Part shown: piece by piece, positions 9,055 through 16,915 of the stretch | Layout of the letters: every line of letters starts with the position of its first letter | Position numbering within the stretch: the stretch's first letter is position 1 | Made by a program: the position numbers and the translations under genes | The notes under the pieces: generated by a model | Told to the model about the DNA's origin: nothing | The model's database searches: none | What the model saw: only the letters and a program-made list of their open reading frames with translations | Assembly (NCBI GenBank): GCA_044350425.1 | Contig: JBILHS010000015.1 | Coordinates: 1-64,000, forward strand | Direction: 5' to 3' | DNA from: M3007 sp044350425 | GTDB taxonomy: Bacteria > Bacteroidota > Bacteroidia > Chitinophagales > Saprospiraceae | Length of the DNA stretch: 64,000 nt

Positions 9055-9546
9055 ATGAAAAAGATCATTCATATACTCATTTGGACCTGCCTGACAGGTA
9101 TTGGAGCTTCGGAGCTTATTGCCCAGAACGGTCCAGTGGTCACGGGTGGGGATTTATCAGGGCCTAATGGCCACCTGAGTTTTTCCCTTGGCCAGGTGTT
9201 TTATAGTTCAGTTTCCGGGACTGAGGGTAACATTAATGAGGGTTTACAACAGCCCTATGAAGTGTTTATCGTAGACGGTGTGGAGGAAGTTGGCATTCAG
9301 TTATCTGCCACCGTATTTCCAAATCCTACCGCAAATACCGTGCTGCTTACCATAGAGCACATCGAGCTGCAGGATTTGAAATTTGACTTGTATGGCCTGT
9401 TGGGGGAACTGATCGCTTCGGACAAAATAATACAAAGGGAAACAGCTATTCCAATGGCCAATCTCCCTGGTGGAACGTATTTTCTTAGGGTGTATCAGAA
9501 CAACAAGGCGATGAAAGTCTTTAAAATTATCAAATCGGGTCAATAA
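9055..9546 (+). CDS. Small secreted T9SS type A sorting-domain protein
   Basis: This 163-residue protein starts 18 nt after the DUF1566 gene and is probably co-transcribed with it. A signal peptide ends LIAQ. A short beta-rich region (GGDLSGPNGHLSFSLGQVFY) is followed by a type A sorting domain (VFPNPTANTVLLTIEH, DLYGLLGELI, LPGGTYFLRVY, KIIK). Homologous small proteins carry little besides the sorting domain. The function is unknown; it may be a surface partner of the preceding protein. Confidence 0.8.
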   Translation: MKKIIHILIWTCLTGIGASELIAQNGPVVTGGDLSGPNGHLSFSLGQVFYSSVSGTEGNINEGLQQPYEVFIVDGVEEVGIQLSATVFPNPTANTVLLTIEHIELQDLKFDLYGLLGELIASDKIIQRETAIPMANLPGGTYFLRVYQNNKAMKVFKIIKSGQ

Positions 9547-9629
9547 TCACGCATTATCCATATTGCAATGACCTGTGCGTGATGTGTTGGTGCAATGGGT
9601 TTTACAGGTAATCAGCTTGTTCCTGACTA

Positions 9630-9791
9630 AGAGCTTGTTCGGGATTTTGGATTCGGGCTTCAACCGGCAAATTTTATTTCACTTTTCGTTAAAATATTCG
9701 CCTTAGGCGCCCGGCTAGGGCTGCAAATTTTGCCTCAATTGAAATAAAATTTGCTCGCTTTCGCCTCGAACCAAAAACCCGAACAAGCTCT
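9630..9791. repeat. Composite palindromic element in a 354-bp gene-free gap
   Basis: The outer arms AGAGCTTGTTCGGG (9630-9643) and its reverse complement (9778-9791) are perfect over 14 bp. An inner perfect 15-bp pair, GCAAATTTTATTTCA (9667-9681) and its reverse complement (9740-9754), lies inside. The central part, 9682-9739, is unpaired. The rest of the gap 9547-9900 holds only a terminator and the moaA leader. The whole element could be a non-autonomous mobile palindrome. Confidence 0.75.
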
Positions 9792-9825
9792 AAAGGTCGC
9801 CAATCTGGGCGGCCTTTAGTTTTTA
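9790..9825 (+). terminator. Intrinsic terminator, possibly bidirectional
   Basis: The arms CTAAAGGTCGCC and GGCGGCCTTTAG pair with one G-T and are followed by TTTTTAC. It lies between the T9SS protein and moaA and starts where the composite palindrome ends. Confidence 0.75.
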
Positions 9826-9900
9826 CGAAACAAAGCCAATTAAATCTTCCCACCCCAATCCCCCGAAAGTTATGAACTTTGCTGCCCTAACCACCCACCC

Positions 9901-10881
9901 ATGCTCACCGATCGCTTCGAACGTGTACACGATTACCTGCGGATATCCCTGACGGATTCCTGCAACCTGCGTTGCGTGTATTGTATGCCGGATGAGAAGA
10001 TCACGTGTATGCCCCACAAGCAACTCATGTCGGTGGACGAGATCGACCAGCTGGCCCGGATCTTTGTCAACAATGGCGTACGCAAGATCCGCCTCACCGG
10101 CGGCGAACCCCTGGCTCGAAAAGGAGCCGATGAGATCATCGAACGACTTTCGAAATACCCGGTCGAGCTCACGCTGACCACCAACGGGGTACTCGCAGAT
10201 CAATACCTGGAAATATTCCTCAAAGCAGGCATCCGATCGCTCAATGTGAGCCTGGACACCCTGAATCCGGAGTCGTTTTTCGCCCTGACCAAACGAGACC
10301 ACTGGCATAAGATCTGGCGGAATATCCATTTGCTGCTGGAGGCCGGTTTGCATGTAAAAACGAATACCGTGGTGATGAAAGGGGTAAACGAGCATGAAAT
10401 TGTCGGTTTTGTAGCCCTGACCAAAGACCTGCCGATCCATGTGCGGTTCATAGAATTTATGCCGTTTCAGGGCAATCAGTGGGAGCATGATCAGGTATTT
10501 CCTGCCAACCGGATGCTTGAATTGATCGGAGAACAGTTTTCGTACATCAAGCTGCTAGATGCCAAACACGATACCGCCAAAAAATTCAAAGTGCTGAACC
10601 ATGAAGGCACTTTTGCCATCATCAGCACCATGAGCCAGCATTTTTGTGCCGGCTGCAACCGGATGCGCCTGACCGCCGACGGCAAAATGAAAAACTGTCT
10701 GTTCTCAAAATCGGAAGTGGATCTGCTGGGGGCCTTGCGCGGCGGACAGGAGATCGAACCCCTGATCCAACTGTGCCTGGATCAGAAGGAGAAGGCTTTG
10801 GGTGGGCAGTTGTTGCAGGATTATGAAAAAATTGATGCGAGTTTGCTGCAGAATCGGAGTATGATTGCTATTGGGGGGTAG
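9901..10881 (+). CDS. moaA: GTP 3',8-cyclase MoaA
   Basis: This radical SAM enzyme converts GTP to 3',8-cyclo-7,8-dihydro-GTP, the first step of molybdopterin synthesis, in the cytoplasm. The radical SAM motif C21-x3-C25-x2-C28, the GGEP motif at 67-70, a second cluster motif C249-x2-C252-x13-C266, and the C-terminal Gly-Gly (IAIGG end) needed for catalysis in the family are all present. Its 326 residues are the normal length. It opens the molybdopterin cluster, with the rest of the pathway between 11.3 and 16.9 kb on the same strand. A long repeat-filled gap separates it from moeA, so they may be separate transcripts. Confidence 0.97.
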   Translation: MLTDRFERVHDYLRISLTDSCNLRCVYCMPDEKITCMPHKQLMSVDEIDQLARIFVNNGVRKIRLTGGEPLARKGADEIIERLSKYPVELTLTTNGVLADQYLEIFLKAGIRSLNVSLDTLNPESFFALTKRDHWHKIWRNIHLLLEAGLHVKTNTVVMKGVNEHEIVGFVALTKDLPIHVRFIEFMPFQGNQWEHDQVFPANRMLELIGEQFSYIKLLDAKHDTAKKFKVLNHEGTFAIISTMSQHFCAGCNRMRLTADGKMKNCLFSKSEVDLLGALRGGQEIEPLIQLCLDQKEKALGGQLLQDYEKIDASLLQNRSMIAIGG

Positions 10882-10911
10882 GCAGGGCAGACGCATGAAT
10901 ATTTGAGTTAA

Positions 10912-11066
10912 AAAGCCGCAGAGCGGCGCAACGTCTGTAGAAAAATGGCAAAAATTGAATTGGAGGTGCAGCGCACCGGAACCCTGGACGATTGCTTCGG
11001 TGCGCTGCACCTCCGATAATTCTGCTTTTATCATGTACTACAGACGTTTCGCTGCTCTGCAGCTTT
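10912..11066. repeat. Composite palindromic element downstream of moaA
   Basis: Outer 29-nt arms (10912-10940 and 11038-11066) match in inverted orientation at 26 of 29 positions. Each outer arm carries its own small hairpin (GCCGCAGAGCGGC and GCTGCTCTGCAGC). The inner arms GGAGGTGCAGCGCACCG (10962-10978) and its reverse complement (10998-11014) are perfect over 17 bp. This is the same plan as the other elements but with a different sequence. It fills the first part of the 470-bp gap 10882-11351. Confidence 0.8.
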
Positions 11067-11189
11067 AATTACACATTATATTTCATGCGTTTGCCCTGTG
11101 GGGGGTAGGTGGGCGGTTTACGGTGAACGGTACACGGGGTTTCAAAGCAATTATTTGTTTCCAATATCCAGTATGTATTTTTACCTGTC

Positions 11190-11351
11190 TACCTTAAACC
11201 GTGTCCCTTAAACCGTGTCCCGTAAACCGTGTCCCGTAAACCGTGTCCCGTAAACCGTGTCCCGTAAACCGTCTACCGTAAACCGTGTCCCGTAAACCGT
11301 GTCCCGTAAACCGTGTCCCGTAAACCGTGTCCCGTAAACCGTCTACCGTAA
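11190..11351. repeat. Tandem 14-bp repeat array abutting the moeA start codon
   Basis: Eleven full copies of a 14-bp unit (consensus TCCCGTAAACCGTG) run from 11190 to 11343. A partial copy then leads directly into the moeA ATG at 11352. Units 6 and 11 share the variant ending ...CCGTC followed by TACCG, giving a 70-bp higher-order period. A related unit in the opposite orientation (GGTTTACGGTGAACGG) occurs near 11113. The same core reappears before the GH130 gene at 31453. There are no spacers of CRISPR type. Confidence 0.95.
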
Positions 11352-12533
11352 ATGATCCCCGTCAACGAAGCAAAAAAACGAGTGGAGGCCTGCGCAATTG
11401 TTTTGCCTGCCATACGCATCCCACTCCTGGAATCACTGGGCATGACCCTCGCTGAGCCCGTCGTTTCCACCGTAGATATGCCGCCATTTGACCAGTCGGC
11501 CATGGATGGTTACGCATTTCCAATGGAGCCTTCATTTTCAGAAAAACCATTCCGCGTGATCGGAGAGATCGCTGCCGGCGGACAAGCCACTGTAGGTCTC
11601 GTCTCCGGGGAAGCCATGCGGATCTTCACCGGTGCACCCGTTCCGCCCGGCGCCGATACAGTGGTCATGCAGGAAAAGGTCAGACGCGAGGGAGATCAGC
11701 TCTGGATCGAAGATCTTCCGCTCAAAAAAGGCGGCAACGTGCGTCCAAAAAGCTCCCAAACTAAAAAAGGAGAAACGGCTTTACATGCCGGCACCCCGCT
11801 CACGCCTGCCGCCATCGGACTGCTCGCCGGGCTAGGAATCACTCATGTAAATGTGTACGCCAAACCCCGGGTCGCACTGTTGATCACAGGTTCAGAACTG
11901 GCAGCACCGGGCACAGCATTGGTGGGGGGACAGGTTTTTGAGAGCAACTCCTTTGCACTGACCGCCGCTTTGCAGCAGCTGAATATCCAACCTACGCTGG
12001 TCCACCGCAGTCCGGATGATGAAGCGCAGATCACGGCATTTCTTGGTGCCGGGATCGAACAATGCGACCTCGTGATCGCTACCGGCGGCATCTCCGTCGG
12101 CGATTATGATCTGGTGAAAAAATCGATGGACAACTGCCAGGTTGAGACCGTTTTTTATAAAGTAAAACAGAAGCCCGGGAAGCCCCTTTTCTTTGGGAAA
12201 TGCGGATCAACTTTGCTGTTCGGACTGCCCGGCAACCCCTCCGCGGTGCTGACTTGTTTTTATGAATACATTGTTCCCGCGATCGAAAAAATGAGCGGTC
12301 ACCCAGGGCCCTCCAAACGCGTAATACAAAAGACCCTGACCGAAGGATTCACCAAAAAAGCCGGACTGACCTATTTCCTGAAGGGTAAAGTGGCGGGTAA
12401 AGAAGTAGCGCCCCTGCACGCGCAGGAGTCGTACCAGATGAGTTCCTTTGCCCTGGCTGATTGCCTGATCGTCCTGGAAGAAGATAAAACCGAATACCTG
12501 AAAGGCGAAATGGTAGCAGTTCACCTATTCTAA
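11352..12533 (+). CDS. moeA: Molybdopterin molybdotransferase MoeA
   Basis: The protein inserts molybdate into adenylated molybdopterin. Its 393 residues match the family. Visible motifs are FDQSAMDGYAF near residue 49, the domain III motif LLITGSELAAPG, ATGGISVGDYD near 240, and FGLPGNPSAVLTCFYEYI near 296, followed by the C-terminal beta domain. The ATG follows a tandem repeat array with no visible Shine-Dalgarno. The repeat array therefore forms the untranslated leader and could alter expression if its copy number varies (inference). Confidence 0.96.
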   Translation: MIPVNEAKKRVEACAIVLPAIRIPLLESLGMTLAEPVVSTVDMPPFDQSAMDGYAFPMEPSFSEKPFRVIGEIAAGGQATVGLVSGEAMRIFTGAPVPPGADTVVMQEKVRREGDQLWIEDLPLKKGGNVRPKSSQTKKGETALHAGTPLTPAAIGLLAGLGITHVNVYAKPRVALLITGSELAAPGTALVGGQVFESNSFALTAALQQLNIQPTLVHRSPDDEAQITAFLGAGIEQCDLVIATGGISVGDYDLVKKSMDNCQVETVFYKVKQKPGKPLFFGKCGSTLLFGLPGNPSAVLTCFYEYIVPAIEKMSGHPGPSKRVIQKTLTEGFTKKAGLTYFLKGKVAGKEVAPLHAQESYQMSSFALADCLIVLEEDKTEYLKGEMVAVHLF

Positions 12534-12554
12534 AAGCCCTGATAAGAACAATTT

Positions 12555-13292
12555 ATGGAACCTGATTTCAGTCTGCTTTTTGGGGTATTGCTGATGCTGG
12601 TGGCCTTTTTATATGCTTCAGTCGGGCATGGCGGGGCCAGCGGGTATCTTGCTTTGATGGCCTTATTCGGATTTGCGCCGGAGGTGATGCGCCCCACGGC
12701 GCTTTTGCTGAATATTTTCGTGTCGTCCATCGCATTTCTGTCCTATTTCAGAAGTGGGCATTTTTCCTGGAAACTGTTTTGGCCGCTGGCGATCATGGCG
12801 GTTCCGGCCGCTTATCTCGGAGGACTGATCACGCCACCCACCCTGTTGTACAAACAATTACTGGGCGCTTTTTTAATCTTTCCAGCCATCCGGTTTATGT
12901 TTCCTTTTGAACCGAGGGCAGGCACTCAGCATGAAATAAATATTTACTGGGCGTTGGTGATGGGCGCCGGAATCGGCTTGTTGTCCGGAATCCTGGGCAT
13001 TGGCGGCGGCATCATTTTGTCTCCTTTACTGATCCTTTTGGGCTGGTCGGATGTTAAGCAGGCTGCAGCGGTGAGTGCCCTGTTTATTTTGGTCAATTCG
13101 ATGGCCGGCCTGGTGGGTCAGATGCAGCAGGGCATCCAATTTAGTCCTGACATGCTCGCGATGGTGGGCATTGCGTTGATAGGTGGACTTGGAGGCTCGT
13201 ATTTTGGCGCTTTCCGATTCAATCAAAAAACGCTGAAACTGAGTCTGTCCATCGTTCTTTTGATTGCTGCGCTGAAACTGCTTTTTTCTTAA
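12555..13292 (+). CDS. TauE/SafE-family sulfite or organosulfur exporter
   Basis: The protein of 245 residues is hydrophobic with about eight transmembrane segments. It has the family motifs SVGHGGASGYLALMALFG near the start and GAGIGLLSGILGIGGGIILS in the second half. TauE/SafE proteins move sulfite, sulfoacetate or related anions across the inner membrane. It lies 21 nt after moeA inside the molybdopterin cluster. Pairing with a molybdenum-dependent sulfite pathway is plausible, but no sulfite oxidase gene is in this window. Confidence 0.85.
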   Translation: MEPDFSLLFGVLLMLVAFLYASVGHGGASGYLALMALFGFAPEVMRPTALLLNIFVSSIAFLSYFRSGHFSWKLFWPLAIMAVPAAYLGGLITPPTLLYKQLLGAFLIFPAIRFMFPFEPRAGTQHEINIYWALVMGAGIGLLSGILGIGGGIILSPLLILLGWSDVKQAAAVSALFILVNSMAGLVGQMQQGIQFSPDMLAMVGIALIGGLGGSYFGAFRFNQKTLKLSLSIVLLIAALKLLFS

Positions 13293-13318
13293 GTTCTTTG
13301 CGGCAAGAAAACTACACA

Positions 13319-13969
13319 ATGGCAATTATCTTTGATATGGACGGCACGATGGTGGACAATATGATGACCCACCACCGGGGCTGGCAAAAAACACTGGCAG
13401 CCTATGGCCTGCATCTGACCATGGAAGATGTAAAAGCGACCTGTCATGGCAAAAACCTGGAGATCATCGAGCGCCTGTTCCCGGGCAAGTACAGTCTGGA
13501 GGAACGCGAACGCATTTCTTTTGAAAAGGAAAGCGGGTATCGGAAGACCTTTTTGTCTGAATTAAAATTGCTGCCCGGATTGGCCGAGCTACTCGAAACG
13601 GCTAAAAAGGCAAACATTCCGATGGGTATCGGTACCGCTGCGCCTGCTGAAAACGTAGATTTTGTACTCGACCATTTGAATATCCGGCATTATTTTCAGG
13701 CCGTGATCCATGCCGAAGATGTTGAAAAGGGCAAGCCCGATCCGGAGGTATTCTTCAAAGTGGCGGATCAGCTGGGGGTCGCGTATGCAGATTGCCTGGT
13801 GTTTGAAGATTCACCAACAGGCGCCCGGACTGCCCTGAATGCCGGAATGAAAGCGATCATTCTGACCACCACGCATACGGCAGCGGAATTTGAAGGCATT
13901 GCAAGTGTATTGCGCTGCCTGCCGGACTATACCGATATCTTAAAGGAAATCAGCCTTTCCGGATCATGA
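13319..13969 (+). CDS. HAD-superfamily phosphatase/phosphomutase (beta-phosphoglucomutase-like)
   Basis: The start is placed at MAIIFDMDGTMVDN, since the nucleophile motif DxDGT sits at the usual distance from the N-terminus; a start at 13298 would add seven residues. A helical cap with HRGWQKTL follows, then GIGTAAP (motif II Thr/Ser region), a Lys in EKGKPDPEVF (motif III) and FEDSPTGARTALNAGM (motif IV). This is subfamily I HAD, like beta-phosphoglucomutase or a phosphoglycolate-type phosphatase. The substrate is not predictable. It overlaps moaD by 4 nt, so it is coupled to the cofactor cluster. Confidence 0.85.
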   Translation: MAIIFDMDGTMVDNMMTHHRGWQKTLAAYGLHLTMEDVKATCHGKNLEIIERLFPGKYSLEERERISFEKESGYRKTFLSELKLLPGLAELLETAKKANIPMGIGTAAPAENVDFVLDHLNIRHYFQAVIHAEDVEKGKPDPEVFFKVADQLGVAYADCLVFEDSPTGARTALNAGMKAIILTTTHTAAEFEGIASVLRCLPDYTDILKEISLSGS

Positions 13970-14199
13970 AAATAAGCATTCTTCCCTTTGGTAAACTGGC
14001 AGACATTCTTTCTACGCAGGAATGGGAGATGGCGGGCGTGACCACGGCCGGTGAAGTACGGCTTCAGCTTGAAACAAAATTTCCGGCGTTGAAGGGCATG
14101 CGTTACCTGATCGCGGTGGATAAAAAAATCGTGAAGGATGATAGTTTGTTGGGGGAGGGCTCGGTGGTGGCTTTATTGCCGCCGTTTTCCGGGGGGTAG
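13966..14199 (+). CDS. moaD: Molybdopterin synthase small subunit MoaD
   Basis: A 77-residue ubiquitin-fold protein ending in Gly-Gly (PPFSGG). MoeB adenylates the C-terminal Gly, which is then thiolated; the thiocarboxylate supplies sulfur to cyclic pyranopterin monophosphate with MoaE. The segment VALLPPFSGG is diagnostic. It overlaps the HAD gene by 4 nt. A 181-nt gap to moeB contains no gene, only two similar short stretches (TTTGATTTTCGATT). Confidence 0.95.
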   Translation: MKISILPFGKLADILSTQEWEMAGVTTAGEVRLQLETKFPALKGMRYLIAVDKKIVKDDSLLGEGSVVALLPPFSGG

Positions 14200-14380
14200 C
14201 CCCGGAAGTTTAAACGTAAAATCTAAGAAGGAAGGCGTTTTTTGATTTTCGATTACATGAATTACAATTGTTGAAGGAGAGGTTTGATTTTCGATTGCGA
14301 ATGTCCTGCCGATCAACCATCAGAATTTCAAGATCGGCTATCACTTCCACCTTACTGAATTCATAATTCCTGATGAAAAC

Positions 14381-15475
14381 ATGGAACGCTACCAAAAGCA
14401 AATACTCCTGAAAGAACTGGGCGAGCAAGGGCAGCAATTGCTCTCCGGGGCCAGTGTAATGGTGGTAGGTGCCGGCGGACTGGGCTGTCCGGCTTTGCTG
14501 TATCTGGCAGCAGCCGGTGTGGGTCGGATCGGGATCGCCGATTTTGATCGGGTAGAGGTATCCAACCTGCATCGACAGATCCTGTACACGATAGAGGAGG
14601 TTGGAAAATTGAAGGTGGAAGTGGCCGCTATGCGGGTAAAAGCCTTGAACTCGGAAGTGGCGATTGAAATTTTCCGCGAAAAGATCGGCTCGGAAAACGC
14701 CTTGTCCATCCTTTCCCGTTTCGATCTGGTGCTGGATGGATCGGATAATTTCCCTACCCGTTATATGATCAATGATGCCTGTGTGTTGTTGAATAAACCC
14801 CTGATCTATGGCTCCGTTTTTCGGTTTGAAGGTCAGGTGAGCGTTTTCAATCTGCCGGACCAGGGAATCAAAACCAATTACCGGGATCTGTTTCCCGAAC
14901 CTCCGGAACCATCTGAAGTGGCCGATTGCAATGAAGCAGGCGTGCTTGGGGTGCTTCCCGGAATCATCGGAACCATGCAGGCCACCGAGGCCATCAAGAT
15001 CATCACCGGAGCCGGAAAACCCCTGGCCAACCGATTGTTCTGCTACAACGCTTTGAACAGTTCCGTTTACGAGCTGGAAATTTCGCCCCAGGAAAGTAGC
15101 TGTTTACAGATCCCCCAAACTCCCGAAGCCTTCCAGAAAATGAATTACGAATGGTTTTGCAACAAGCAAATGACAGAATATCAGGACATTGACGGCGCAA
15201 CCTTTGATCAGCTCCGGCACAGCCCTGACATCCAGATCATGGACGTGCGGAATCTGCACGAAATGCCCCGGGTGACCGAGTTTGAGCACCTGCGCATCCC
15301 GTTGGCTGAACTGGAGCAAAACCTGCATCAGATCGATCCGGCCCGACCCCTGGTGATTTTCTGCCAGACCGGCGTGCGGAGCATTACCGCCGCCCATATG
15401 ATCGCAGAACAGACGAGGGCTCGTACTATTTACAATTTAAAAGGAGGAATCATAAAATGGAAAACCCAGCGGTAG
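14381..15475 (+). CDS. moeB: MoeB/ThiF-type adenylyltransferase with C-terminal rhodanese domain
   Basis: This E1-like enzyme activates the MoaD C-terminus with ATP. The nucleotide loop GAGGLGCPALL is at 30-40 and DFDRVEVSNLHRQ at 54-66 carries catalytic residues. A rhodanese domain (about 260-364) has an active-site loop FCQTGVRS. That fusion suggests the same protein adenylates and transfers sulfur, as in MOCS3-type proteins. The CxxC zinc pairs of E. coli MoeB are not intact: the usual CYRCLF region reads NYRDLFPEP, leaving isolated Cys. The 3' end overlaps moaE by 19 nt. Confidence 0.92.
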   Translation: MERYQKQILLKELGEQGQQLLSGASVMVVGAGGLGCPALLYLAAAGVGRIGIADFDRVEVSNLHRQILYTIEEVGKLKVEVAAMRVKALNSEVAIEIFREKIGSENALSILSRFDLVLDGSDNFPTRYMINDACVLLNKPLIYGSVFRFEGQVSVFNLPDQGIKTNYRDLFPEPPEPSEVADCNEAGVLGVLPGIIGTMQATEAIKIITGAGKPLANRLFCYNALNSSVYELEISPQESSCLQIPQTPEAFQKMNYEWFCNKQMTEYQDIDGATFDQLRHSPDIQIMDVRNLHEMPRVTEFEHLRIPLAELEQNLHQIDPARPLVIFCQTGVRSITAAHMIAEQTRARTIYNLKGGIIKWKTQR

Positions 15476-15936
15476 ACCCAGCAGAAAAAAAACCGGGCAG
15501 CCACCGACCCAAAAAGGTTTTTGTAGAAGGCCCCATCGCCCCTGCTTTTGTGGGTGATTCTATTGGCAAACACAGCACACAAAAGAACATTGGTGCACAC
15601 AGCATCTTTCTGGGACAAGTGCGCAAGGATGTGATCGAGGGGCTGGAGGTCGTGGCCATCGAGTATTCGGCTTATACTGAAATGGCCGAGGAGAAGTTTC
15701 ACGAAATCCGGGAGGATATTTTTGCGAAATATCCGCTGACTTGTATGCACATTTACCACAGCCTGGGCCGGGTAAACGCCGGTGAGATCTGCCTGTTTGT
15801 GTTTACCTCCGCCATACACCGTCGGGAGGCCATCGATGCCTGTAATGAGCTCGTGGAACGCATCAAACAGGAAGTGCCGGTCTGGGGCAAAGAAATTTTT
15901 GACAACGAGCAATACAGCTGGAAAGAAAACAAATAA
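15457..15936 (+). CDS. moaE: Molybdopterin synthase catalytic subunit MoaE
   Basis: Large subunit of molybdopterin synthase, which inserts two sulfurs into the pterin. Family motifs seen are GAHSIFLGQVRKDV, EYSAYTEMAEEKF, IYHSLGRVNAGEICLFV, HRREAIDACNELVERIK and PVWGKEIF; the latter contains the conserved Lys region of the active site. The start lies inside the end of moeB and is preceded by AAAGGAGG, one of the few strong Shine-Dalgarno sequences in the window. This supports ATG 15457 and coupled translation. The N-terminus has about 20 extra residues rich in Lys and Pro. Confidence 0.95.
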   Translation: MENPAVDPAEKKPGSHRPKKVFVEGPIAPAFVGDSIGKHSTQKNIGAHSIFLGQVRKDVIEGLEVVAIEYSAYTEMAEEKFHEIREDIFAKYPLTCMHIYHSLGRVNAGEICLFVFTSAIHRREAIDACNELVERIKQEVPVWGKEIFDNEQYSWKENK

Positions 15937-15941
15937 GCGCC

Positions 15942-16853
15942 ATGGTAAACATCACCAACAAGGTCAAAACCCATCGGACGGCCATCGCCAGTGCCGTGGT
16001 ACGCGTGAGCAAACAGGAAACGATCGACGCCATCCGGAACAAGACCGTACCCAAGGGCGATGTGCTGGAGGCCAGCCGTATCGCCGGCTTATTTGGCGTC
16101 AAACGCACCAGCGACATGATCCCGGATTGCCATCCCCTGCCGGTTGAATACACGGCTATCACACATGCCATCCATGGTTTGGACATTGAGATCCTGGTGG
16201 AAGTGCAGACCATTTATAAGACCGGGGTAGAGGTGGAAGCCATGCACGGCGCTTCCGTCGTAGCCCTCACGATGTATGACATGTTGAAGCCCATTGACAA
16301 AGGGGTCGAGATCCTGAACATCAAACTGGTGTCCAAAAAAGGCGGCAAATCACAGTATAAAGAGACCCTGAAGCGGGTAGTCAAAGCGGCCATCATCGTT
16401 TGTTCCGACAGTATTTCTGCGGGCAAAAAAGAAGACCGCGCGGGCCAGGCCATTCGGGAAAAACTGCAACCCTACCAAGTGGATGTAGCAGCTTTTTCCG
16501 TCATCCCGGACGAGGTCCCGGCCATTCAGGAAAAGGTGCAGGCATTATACGATGATCATTTTGACCTGATCATTCTAACCGGAGGAACCGGCTTATCGCC
16601 CAGAGACGTGACCCCCGAGGCCATTCGTCCGATGCTGGATCGCGAAATCCCGGGCATTGCAGAAGCTGCGAGAAGTTATGGACAGGAGCACATGCCGTAT
16701 GCTATGCTTTCCAGAAGCCTGGGCGGGCTGAAAGGGGATACTCTGATACTGGCTTTGCCGGGTTCCACCAGGGGTGCGCAGGAGAGTATGGATGCTCTAT
16801 TCCCGTATCTTTTGCACTTGTTTAAGGTGATGGAGTTTGCGAGTCATGATTAG
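15942..16853 (+). CDS. moaCB: Bifunctional MoaC-MoaB fusion (cPMP synthase / molybdopterin adenylyltransferase)
   Basis: Residues 1 to about 155 are MoaC, which makes cyclic pyranopterin monophosphate from the MoaA product: KGDVLEASRIAGLFGVKRTS, DCHPLPVEYT, EVEAMHGASVVALTMYDMLK and PIDKGVEI. From about 163 the chain is MoaB-like: VVCSDSISAGKKEDRAG, ILTGGTGLSPRDVTPEAIRP and LALPGSTRGAQESM. Fused MoaC/MoaB proteins are known in several bacteria. Joining an early and a late step in one chain is an economy, not channelling, since MoaD/MoaE act in between. The gap to moaE is 5 nt. Confidence 0.95.
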   Translation: MVNITNKVKTHRTAIASAVVRVSKQETIDAIRNKTVPKGDVLEASRIAGLFGVKRTSDMIPDCHPLPVEYTAITHAIHGLDIEILVEVQTIYKTGVEVEAMHGASVVALTMYDMLKPIDKGVEILNIKLVSKKGGKSQYKETLKRVVKAAIIVCSDSISAGKKEDRAGQAIREKLQPYQVDVAAFSVIPDEVPAIQEKVQALYDDHFDLIILTGGTGLSPRDVTPEAIRPMLDREIPGIAEAARSYGQEHMPYAMLSRSLGGLKGDTLILALPGSTRGAQESMDALFPYLLHLFKVMEFASHD

Positions 16854-16862
16854 TTTTTTAAA

Positions 16863-16899
16863 CACATAAGAAGGGATAACAAGGCCCTTTTTTTATGTG
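16863..16899. terminator. Bidirectional terminator between moaCB and the AraC gene
   Basis: CACATAAGAAGGG pairs with CCCTTTTTTTATGTG, giving a stem with A runs on one side and T runs on the other. It lies between two genes that converge on it. Confidence 0.7.
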
Positions 16900-16915
16900 C
16901 CTCCTGTGTTTAAAT

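Noticed and set aside
11190..11351. Possible CRISPR array
   Set aside because: The repeat is 14 bp, perfectly contiguous, without spacers, and no cas genes are present.
11273..11503. 76-codon minus-strand frame with repeated GLRDTVYGTRF-type peptide
   Set aside because: It is produced by the tandem DNA repeat; it has no start or family support.
14210..14572. 120-codon minus-strand frame between moaD and moeB
   Set aside because: It overlaps moeB in antisense and has no recognisable domain; the gap is more likely untranslated.
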